Shown piece by piece: positions 4,729 through 10,174 of a DNA stretch of 10,174 bases (position 1 is the stretch's first letter; the number at the start of each line of letters is the position of its first letter). Position numbers and translations under genes: made by a program. The notes under the pieces are model-generated. The model was not told the DNA's origin and did not search any database. It was given only the letters and a program-made list of their open reading frames with translations. The stretch is from an uncultured Eubacteriales bacterium (lineage in GTDB: Bacteria; Bacillota; Clostridia; Oscillospirales; CAG-272), in contig URSW01000043.1 in NCBI GenBank assembly GCA_900550625.1, positions 1 through 10,174 on the forward strand, written 5' to 3'.

Positions 4729-5906
4729 AAAATATAAGAAGAAAAATTACCGTATCCGTTCTCGGTACGATGCTGTTTGTTTTTGCGGCGATGCTTGCTA
4801 CCGTTAATATCTTTATTCCGGAATATTTGACTTCAGAGGCGCAGAAGGCGATACTTTTGGAGGATGAACGTAAGGATCCTATCCCGCTTGCCGAAACAAT
4901 GGACGATGGGGAGGAGCATTTTCTTACATCCAGTGTTCGGTATCTTGAAGTTGAAGATGGTCTTACAGAGTCAGAACACCTTTCAAAAGCTGAATATCAA
5001 TTGAGGAAATACTGCCGGGAGGAAAAACCGGCCGCTGATGAATTTCATACACTGAAAACCGGCGGCAGCCGATTTGTTTTCCGAATATCACAGGTTGAAG
5101 CCGATGAATATGAGGACGCATATTCGTACATTCTGTATGTGGATGTCGGGGCAGTTATGCAGTATTCGGCTTATCTGAATGCCGTTTTTTTCGCGGTGCT
5201 GGCAGTGCTCAGCGTGCTGGTCTGTCTCTTTGGCTGGAAACTCGGCGGCTATGTTGAAAAGGCGCACGAATCCCAGAAATGGTTTTTTCAGAATGTGTCA
5301 CATGAGCTGAAAACGCCGATGATGGCAGTTCAGGGCTGTGCGGAGGGAATTCATACCGGGGTTCTGGATCCTGCCGAAGCATCGGGGGTTATTCTGGAAG
5401 AGATTGAACAGATGTCCGAATTGGTAGAGGAACTGCTTACGCTCTCCCGATTGGAGTCGGGACAAGCTAATGCGGAGTTCCATTCGATGGATGTTCGTGA
5501 GGTTTTATATGACTGTCTGCGCAGCACGGAACAACTGGCGGAGCAGAGAAAACTGTGCATCACCCCATGCTTTGACGAAAAACCTGTTTTGGTAAACTGC
5601 GATGAGGTTCAGCTCCGCCGTGCGTTTACCAATATCATCACCAACGCACTGCGGTATGCAAAAGGGAAAATACAAATTGAATGTAGGGCAGACAGAGGAA
5701 AAGCCATTGTCCGTATCCATGACGATGGAGAGGGCATTGCGCCGGAGCTTTTGCCGCACATTTTCGACCGCTTTTTCAGCACCCGTAAGGGCGGCGCCGG
5801 AATCGGACTTTCTCTTGCAAAGGAGATTGTGTCATTGCACAAAGGCACAATATCCGCGTCAAACGACGGCGGCGCGGTGTTTGAGATCAGCCTTCCCCTG
5901 AGATAA
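4725..5906 (+). CDS. Membrane sensor histidine kinase
   Basis: A 393-residue partner kinase of the response regulator. Helix 1 (about 9-31) and helix 2 (about 151-171) enclose an extracytoplasmic sensor loop of about 120 residues rich in Glu and Asp, with no family recognised. Only about 20 residues lie between helix 2 and the H-box, so a full HAMP domain seems absent. The dimerisation domain has His193 in NVSHELKTP. The ATPase domain shows the N-box (NIITNALRYA), G1 (DDGEGIAP), F-box (FDRFFSTRKGG) and G2 (GAGIGLSLAKEI). The ATG at 4725 overlaps the regulator stop; an earlier in-frame start at 4683 lies inside that gene and is unlikely. It should autophosphorylate His193 and pass phosphate to Asp53 of the regulator. 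The acidic loop might read cations, peptides or the acidic secreted repeat protein; this is speculation. Confidence 0.94.
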   Translation: MKNIRRKITVSVLGTMLFVFAAMLATVNIFIPEYLTSEAQKAILLEDERKDPIPLAETMDDGEEHFLTSSVRYLEVEDGLTESEHLSKAEYQLRKYCREEKPAADEFHTLKTGGSRFVFRISQVEADEYEDAYSYILYVDVGAVMQYSAYLNAVFFAVLAVLSVLVCLFGWKLGGYVEKAHESQKWFFQNVSHELKTPMMAVQGCAEGIHTGVLDPAEASGVILEEIEQMSELVEELLTLSRLESGQANAEFHSMDVREVLYDCLRSTEQLAEQRKLCITPCFDEKPVLVNCDEVQLRRAFTNIITNALRYAKGKIQIECRADRGKAIVRIHDDGEGIAPELLPHIFDRFFSTRKGGAGIGLSLAKEIVSLHKGTISASNDGGAVFEISLPLR

Positions 5907-5915
5907 ACGACGTAA

Positions 5916-5944
5916 TTGTTAATGTTGTTCGGGTTACAGATAAT
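5916..5944 (+). promoter_or_regulatory. Predicted promoter of the acetylation operon
   Basis: TTGTTA (5916-5921) and GATAAT (5939-5944) are separated by exactly 17 bases, each with one or two mismatches to consensus. Transcription would start near 5951. That would leave out the in-frame ATG at 5948 and supports the downstream start at 5984. The site sits in the 77-base gap after the kinase gene. Confidence 0.5.
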
Positions 5945-5983
5945 GTTATGAAAACAAAACCTAAAGTGAAAGGAAACTATATT

Positions 5984-6568
5984 ATGAAAAAGATTATTGC
6001 ACTTGCACTTGCTGCCGTCTTTGTCCTTTCTTTTGCAGCCTGTGCAAAACAAAACGGTGAAAGCGGGACAACCACGCCTTCCGATGTCCCCAAAGGGCAG
6101 GTCAAAAGCGCTTTGGAAATTCTTGAAAAGGTCTGGAGCAAGTATTCAAACGACGAAAAATTCCCTGCAACAGGCGGTTCCGAAAAGCATATGAAGGAAG
6201 ATATGCCCGGCAAATTCGATGTTTCCGATGCAGAAGCCCTTGACTTTGAACTCGGCTTCCCGAAGGCAAACGCTTCCGAGATTGACGATGCCGCATCGCT
6301 TATGCATATGCTGAATCAGAACAACTTTTCCTGCGGCGTATACCATGTTAAAGGCTCCGGAAACGCCGAAGCACTTGCGGGTAAAATTAAAGAAAACATT
6401 CTTGCACGTCAGTGGCTGTGCGGATTTCCCGAAAAGCTCGTCATTCTGACCGTCGGCGATTATATCGTTTCCGTGTTTGGCGCAAGGGAACTGACAGACA
6501 CCTTTACAGCCAAGCTGTCCGCTGAATACAGCTCAACAAAACAGCTTTTCGATGTTCCCATCGCATAA
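5984..6568 (+). CDS. Small lipoprotein, DUF4358-like, of the MBOAT/DHHW cassette
   Basis: A 194-residue exported lipoprotein. Residues 1-20 form a lipoprotein signal ending in FAAC (Cys20), followed by a Ser/Thr/Gly linker. The body (about 35-190) is a compact alpha/beta domain containing ASEIDDAASLMHM, the strand CGVYHVKGSGNAEALAGKI and the strand-turn LVILTVGDYIVSVFGA. This layout resembles the DUF4358 lipoproteins found next to MBOAT and DHHW genes in Clostridia; the match is from memory and moderate. ATG 5984 is chosen over ATG 5948 because AAAGGA (5970-5975) sits 8 bases upstream and the signal peptide then begins properly with MKKII. It ends 9 bases before the acyltransferase gene, so the genes form an operon. 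Its biochemical job is unknown; as a surface protein beside acetyl-transfer enzymes it may help assemble or regulate them. Confidence 0.8.
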   Translation: MKKIIALALAAVFVLSFAACAKQNGESGTTTPSDVPKGQVKSALEILEKVWSKYSNDEKFPATGGSEKHMKEDMPGKFDVSDAEALDFELGFPKANASEIDDAASLMHMLNQNNFSCGVYHVKGSGNAEALAGKIKENILARQWLCGFPEKLVILTVGDYIVSVFGARELTDTFTAKLSAEYSSTKQLFDVPIA

Positions 6569-6577
6569 GACTGAGCC

Positions 6578-7975
6578 ATGCTGTTTTCAAGTATAACTTT
6601 TCTGTATTGCTTTCTGCCGTGCGTTTTGCTCGTGTATTTCGTTGTTCCCGACCGTATGAAGAATCTTGTGCTTCTTTTGGCAAGCCTGTTCTTCTACGGT
6701 TGGGGAGAACCGAAATATCTCGTTTTTATGCTTGCGGCGGTCACGCAGTCATATATTGCCGCGCTTTTGGCTGAACGCTTTCGCGGGACGAAAATTGCCA
6801 AGCTGGCGCTTGCCGTTTCGGCAGTCGCCAGCCTCGGTCTGCTTGCATATTGCAAATATGCGGACTTTTTTATCGGAAACTTCAATGCGGTAACAGGTCT
6901 TTCCATCCCGCTTCTGAAGGTGGCTCTGCCGGTAGGTATCAGCTTTTATACATTCCAGATCCTGAGCTATGTCATAGATGTTTATCGCGGCGACGTGCCG
7001 GCACAGCGCAATTTTGTTGATCTTGCCATGTATGTTGCGATGTTTCCTCAACTGATAGCCGGACCCATTGTCCGCTACTCAGACATTGCCGGAAGCCTGA
7101 AAAACCGGAAAACCACGCTTGCCGATGCGGCGGAGGGAATCACGCGTTTTTCCGTCGGATTTGCAAAGAAGATACTTCTTGCAAATTCGGCGGCACTTCT
7201 TGTATCCGAATTCAAGGCGTACGGCGAGAAAACCGTGCTGTTTTATTGGCTGTACGCCGCGGCATATATGCTGCACATCTATTTCGACTTTTCCGGGTAT
7301 TCAGACATGGCGATAGGACTCGGACGCATTTTCGGATTCCGCTTTTCCGAAAATTTCAACTATCCGTATGTTTCCGCAAGCATTACGGAGTTCTGGCGCC
7401 GCTGGCACATCTCCCTCGGCGGCTGGTTCCGCGACTACCTTTATATTCCCCTCGGCGGAAACCGCGTAAAGCCTATACGGCATGTTTTTAACATCCTTGT
7501 CGTCTGGGCGGCGACCGGCTTCTGGCACGGGGCATCGTGGAATTTCATTTTCTGGGGACTTCTTTATGCGGTACTTTTGCTGTTTGAAAAATACATTCTG
7601 CACCCGAAAAGACGGCATGCCGTGCCTATGCACATCTACACGATGCTGTTTGTCGTGCTCGGTTTCGTACTGTTCGATTCGGCAAGTATTGCCGACGCAT
7701 TTATGAGCTTTAAGTCCCTGTTCGGGCTTGCCGGAATCCCCGCCGCGAACACGGCTTCGCTTTATTATCTGAAAAGTAATCTCATACTGCTTATTATAGC
7801 TGCGCTCGGCGCAACCCCTTTGCCTAAAAGGATTTATGAGAAAATCGGAGGGACGGCGGGCGGCAGCAGGGTTCTTGCCGTTCTGACGCCGACAGCGACG
7901 GTCGCTTCGATTGCCGTATGTACGGCGTATCTGATCGACGGTTCGTTCAATCCGTTCGTTTATTTCCGGTTCTGA
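6578..7975 (+). CDS. MBOAT-family O-acyltransferase, AlgI-like
   Basis: A 465-residue polytopic membrane protein with about 11-12 hydrophobic helices spread over its length. It belongs to the membrane-bound O-acyltransferase family, in the branch of AlgI, PatA and DltB that passes acyl groups from the cytosol to extracytoplasmic acceptors. Signatures are LLLASLFFYGWGEPKYL near residues 30-50, FPQLIAGPIVRY (about 155), YFDFSGYSDMAIGLGRI (about 233-250), FWRRWHISL with His277, and GFWHGASWNFIFWG with the catalytic His317. The length fits the AlgI group. The lipoprotein lies 9 bases upstream and a DHHW protein 34 bases downstream, the normal partners for exopolysaccharide or cell-wall O-acetylation. 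Its own ribosome site is weak, so translation probably depends on coupling with the lipoprotein gene. The glycan acceptor cannot be told from the window, since no glycosyltransferases are present. Confidence 0.93.
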   Translation: MLFSSITFLYCFLPCVLLVYFVVPDRMKNLVLLLASLFFYGWGEPKYLVFMLAAVTQSYIAALLAERFRGTKIAKLALAVSAVASLGLLAYCKYADFFIGNFNAVTGLSIPLLKVALPVGISFYTFQILSYVIDVYRGDVPAQRNFVDLAMYVAMFPQLIAGPIVRYSDIAGSLKNRKTTLADAAEGITRFSVGFAKKILLANSAALLVSEFKAYGEKTVLFYWLYAAAYMLHIYFDFSGYSDMAIGLGRIFGFRFSENFNYPYVSASITEFWRRWHISLGGWFRDYLYIPLGGNRVKPIRHVFNILVVWAATGFWHGASWNFIFWGLLYAVLLLFEKYILHPKRRHAVPMHIYTMLFVVLGFVLFDSASIADAFMSFKSLFGLAGIPAANTASLYYLKSNLILLIIAALGATPLPKRIYEKIGGTAGGSRVLAVLTPTATVASIAVCTAYLIDGSFNPFVYFRF

Positions 7976-8009
7976 CTTGCTGCTTTAAACTTTTCCCCGG
8001 AGGAGTATT

Positions 8010-9110
8010 ATGAAGAAAAACCAACAAATACTTACATTGGTTTTGTCACTTGGCTTCATTGCGGTTTTTGCCGCTTGGTTTTGGATTTTGCCCGACGCCG
8101 ATGAATCGACAGTCGAAAGACGGCATCTTGCGAAATGCCCCACGCTGTCCTTTTCGTCGGTTGCAAACGGCAGCTTTATGAACGGCTTTGAAAACTATAT
8201 GCTCGACCAGTTTCCGCTGCGGGACGGCTTTCGAACACTCAAAGCAGCCGCAAATGCAAAGGTGTTTATGCAAAAGAATAACAACGGACTTTATTCCGTC
8301 GGAGAGCACCTCTCAAAGCTGGATTTTCCGACGGACTTCGATTCGGTTGACCGTGCCGCACAGCGGTTTCGGTATGTGTATGACGCTTATCTCCGGAACA
8401 GCGGAACAAAGACATATCTGTCGGTAATACCCGATAAAAATGTTTTTATTGCATCGCCAAACGGCTATCCGGACAAGGATTACAAGGCTATTGTCAAACG
8501 CCTCGAAAACGGATTTCCGGAGGCAAGGCATATTGATATTTCAGGGCTTCTGTCGGCTGATGATTTCTATTACACCGATTCACACTGGCGCCAGGAAAGA
8601 ATACTGAAGGTTGCCGACGAAATTGCGGATAAAATGGGCACGGAGCGGATGGGAAAGTGTGAAAAGCATGACGCGGGCGTTTCTTTTTACGGCGTCTATT
8701 ACGGTCAGGCAGCCCTCCCGCATGCACCGGAGAGGCTTTTCTATCTCGATAACGCGGTGATACGGAGCCTTAAGGTATATAATGCCGAAACATCGTCTGA
8801 CATTCCTGTTTATGACCTCAGCGCTGCCGCAGGCAGAGATCCTTATGAAATGTTCCTCGGCGGTGCGCGTTCGATCATCAGGATCACAAACCCGAATGCC
8901 GCGAAAGAACGGCGGCTCATAGTTTTCCGGGATTCGTTCGGCAGCAGTATAGCACCGCTTCTCACAGCGGGCTATTCCGAAATAACGCTTGTCGATATCC
9001 GCTATATCTCGCCTTCCTCTCTCGGAAAGCAGATCGACTTTACGAAAACAGACGATGCGCTGTTTCTTTATTCCGCATCGGTCATCAATAACAGCGAAAC
9101 GATAAAGTAA
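8010..9110 (+). CDS. DHHW-family protein, AlgJ/AlgX-like acetyltransfer partner
   Basis: A 366-residue protein with one N-terminal membrane anchor or uncleaved signal (about 7-28) and an extracytoplasmic domain. Family features follow in order: ESTVERRHLAKCP, the NGFENYMLDQFPLRDGF segment, NNGLYSVGEHLSKLDFP, LSVIPDKN, the YYTDSHW motif with Asp190 and His192, and VFRDSFGSSIAPLL with Ser309. The Asp/His in DSHW and the later Ser are placed like the catalytic triad of AlgJ and AlgX, SGNH-like enzymes that take acetyl groups handed over by AlgI. The named DHHW motif reads DSHW here, a small variation. GGAGGAG (7999-8005) lies shortly before ATG 8010. As the last gene of the lipoprotein-MBOAT-DHHW set, it most likely completes transfer of acetyl to an exported polymer. 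Confidence 0.88.
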   Translation: MKKNQQILTLVLSLGFIAVFAAWFWILPDADESTVERRHLAKCPTLSFSSVANGSFMNGFENYMLDQFPLRDGFRTLKAAANAKVFMQKNNNGLYSVGEHLSKLDFPTDFDSVDRAAQRFRYVYDAYLRNSGTKTYLSVIPDKNVFIASPNGYPDKDYKAIVKRLENGFPEARHIDISGLLSADDFYYTDSHWRQERILKVADEIADKMGTERMGKCEKHDAGVSFYGVYYGQAALPHAPERLFYLDNAVIRSLKVYNAETSSDIPVYDLSAAAGRDPYEMFLGGARSIIRITNPNAAKERRLIVFRDSFGSSIAPLLTAGYSEITLVDIRYISPSSLGKQIDFTKTDDALFLYSASVINNSETIK

Positions 9111-9193
9111 TGAGGAACTACATCTATGATGAAAACGAAAAAAGCTGTCCGCGTTGGGCGAGATCCGGTGTAGACAGTCTCAAAAAGAGATAA
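9110..9193 (+). CDS. Tiny ORF overlapping the DHHW stop codon
   Basis: An ATG formed by the last base of the DHHW stop (TAATG) opens 27 residues, including YIYDENEKSCPRW and SGVDSLKKR. The overlap allows re-initiation by terminating ribosomes. No homology is recognised and the codon content is not telling. It may be chance. Confidence 0.15.
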   Translation: MRNYIYDENEKSCPRWARSGVDSLKKR

Positions 9194-9448
9194 AACAACG
9201 GCATTATTATATAGAGCGCTGTGGGTTATTACGGTTGAAAGTCAAGGCAGCTTTTTTGAGAAGCCGGACACCAAGGCAAGGGCGCGCAAGCCGTCAATGT
9301 TTGTAGGTTTAATATCTGTTTTTGGGATAGCAGTGTAATGTTGTTTCCTCACTCACATCTGAGTGCAATTGATTATGTCGTCATTCTTCAGCGCGGCGTT
9401 TGTTCAGTTTGGGGCAGAGAAGAGAAGCCGGGTGAAGCATAAAACACG
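9111..9448. other. Gene-poor region after the acetylation operon
   Basis: Apart from the tiny ORF at 9110-9193, no convincing gene is seen on either strand. Visible structures are an inverted-repeat segment (9138-9261) and a short perfect hairpin, CACTCA (9350-9355) with TGAGTG (9360-9365). The plus-strand frame at 9363-9587 runs through the terminator and has no ribosome site or recognisable domain. Confidence 0.5.
9138..9261. repeat. Imperfect inverted-repeat segment, possible MITE remnant or structured RNA
   Basis: AAAAAAGCTG (9138-9147) is the exact reverse complement of CAGCTTTTTT (9248-9257). An inner alternative also exists: TCTCAAAAAGAG (9178-9189) against GCTTTTTTGAGA (9250-9261) shares nine paired bases. 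The GACAGTCTCAAAAAG string near 9174-9188 resembles insertion-sequence ends of the CTGTCTCAAAA type. No transposase or target-site duplication was found. Confidence 0.3.
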
Positions 9449-9482
9449 AAAAGGCAGCCGTTCATGTGCGGCTGCCTTTTTT
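9449..9482. terminator. Strong bidirectional rho-independent terminator
   Basis: AAAAGGCAGCCG (9449-9460) pairs perfectly with CGGCTGCCTTTT (9469-9480) around an 8-base loop. T residues follow on the plus strand to 9482, and an A-run on the other side serves as the U-tract for the minus strand. It lies between the convergent acetylation operon and the glucokinase gene, and would stop transcription from both sides. Confidence 0.88.
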
Positions 9483-9558
9483 AATGTTATAATCCTGCCT
9501 GTTTGCGAAAGAAACCGACGTGTACGCTGTCGGGAAATTCATCGGCTGCAATGTCTGA

Positions 9559-10174
9559 TTACATTCCGAGCGTTGCGGCGCCGATGATGCCTGCGTCGTT
9601 GCCCATTTCTGCGATCTTGATTTCGGTTTTCTTTGCATAATCGGGCAGATGAAGCATCTCGTCGATCTTTTTCTTCAGCGGAACGAGAAGGTTGTCTCCT
9701 TCGTTGCATATTCCGCCGCCGATCGAAAGCACATCGGGCTGGAAGATGCGGAGAATGTTAGTAAGTCCGCAGGCAAGATAGTCAATGTAATCTTCGACAA
9801 CCTCTGTCGCTGCAGCATCTCCCGATTTCATAGCGGAGAATGCGGTTTTTCCGGAAATGCGACCTTCGTTTTTCGCTACGATCTTGTCCATGAGCGTTTC
9901 GCGTCCGGTGCTGTGGCACTCGCTGAGCTTATCCTTGGTCATGTTTACAAGACCGGTGGCGGAGCTGTAGGATTCCCAACAGCCGTTGCGTCCGCATGAG
10001 CAGGGACGACCGTCCTTCTCAATAACCATATGACCGAGCTCGGCTCCGGCGAAGTTGAATCCTGAGTATACCTGACCGTCGAGAACGATCCCGCCGCCGA
10101 CCCCCGTTCCGAGAGTGATCATGACGGAAAATTCGGCGCCCTTTGCGGCTCCGGCTACAGCCTCGGCTTTTGCC
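9559..10174 (-). CDS. glcK: ROK-family glucokinase, C-terminal part (start outside window)
   Basis: Read on the minus strand, the frame is open from the window edge to TAA at 9561-9559, giving about 204 residues, roughly the C-terminal two thirds of a normal 310-320-residue ROK glucokinase. It phosphorylates glucose with ATP in the cytosol to make glucose 6-phosphate. Visible motifs are the glycine-rich TLGTGVGGGIV, the ELGHM segment with the zinc-binding histidine, the zinc-cysteine motif CSCGRNGCWE, and QPDVLSIGGGI near the C-terminus, ending in NDAGIIGAATLGM. The ATG at 10122 is an internal methionine (FSVMITLG), not the start; coding continues for 17 more codons to the edge. The ROK fold includes sugar repressors and other hexose kinases, but no DNA-binding part can be judged here. 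The shared terminator at 9449-9482 ends its transcript. Confidence 0.9.
   Translation of the reverse strand, partial: AKAEAVAGAAKGAEFSVMITLGTGVGGGIVLDGQVYSGFNFAGAELGHMVIEKDGRPCSCGRNGCWESYSSATGLVNMTKDKLSECHSTGRETLMDKIVAKNEGRISGKTAFSAMKSGDAAATEVVEDYIDYLACGLTNILRIFQPDVLSIGGGICNEGDNLLVPLKKKIDEMLHLPDYAKKTEIKIAEMGNDAGIIGAATLGM

Noticed and set aside
5609..6052. A 147-codon minus-strand frame across the kinase end and lipoprotein start
   Set aside because: It spans two real plus-strand genes and the promoter gap and shows no recognisable domain.
7301..7633. A 110-codon minus-strand frame inside the MBOAT gene
   Set aside because: It is a shadow of a gene with conserved motifs in the other strand; no independent signal.
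9363..9587. A 74-codon plus-strand frame near the glucokinase end
   Set aside because: It reads straight through the strong terminator and into antisense of glucokinase, with no ribosome binding site.

Overview
The window looks like chromosomal DNA from a low-to-mid G+C Clostridia-type Firmicute, probably a gut Oscillospiraceae/Lachnospiraceae relative. The reasons are strong AGGAGG-type ribosome binding sites, lipoprotein signal peptides, an Rrf2 regulator of a clostridial type, an MBOAT + DHHW acetylation cassette and a ROK glucokinase. No tRNA, rRNA, CRISPR array or complete insertion sequence was seen. The taxonomic call is inference from family style, not from a search.

Left part (1-3003), redox repair. 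A decayed SLOG/DUF1273-like fragment (about 109-377) ends at a good terminator (385-412). Next comes a near-consensus sigma-70 promoter overlaid by a dyad operator, which drives an Rrf2 regulator resembling the thiol-sensing HypR/YwnA group. Its best-placed start codon is ACG. After a short unresolved stretch come a lipoprotein MsrA-MsrB fusion, a broken half-length ccdA and a cytosolic thioredoxin. An intact version would be a complete extracytoplasmic methionine sulfoxide repair line: thioredoxin passes electrons to CcdA in the membrane, and CcdA passes them to surface MsrAB. Here the CcdA link carries a frameshift and an early stop.

Middle part (3004-5906), envelope sensing. A secreted helical protein is built of two 106-residue tandem repeats. 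It is followed by a 13-bp hairpin and then by an OmpR-family response regulator overlapping a membrane histidine kinase by ATGA. The order suggests that the secreted repeat protein and the two-component system act together, but the partner relationship is inferred.

Right part (5907-9110), extracellular polymer acetylation. A predicted promoter precedes a small DUF4358-like lipoprotein, an AlgI-like MBOAT O-acyltransferase and a DHHW-family (AlgJ/AlgX-like) protein. Together they look like a three-gene operon that O-acetylates an exported glycan.

End part (9111-10174). A gene-poor stretch holds a tiny overlapping ORF, an imperfect inverted-repeat segment and a strong bidirectional terminator. 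It separates the acetylation operon from a convergent ROK-family glucokinase on the minus strand, whose start lies beyond the window edge.
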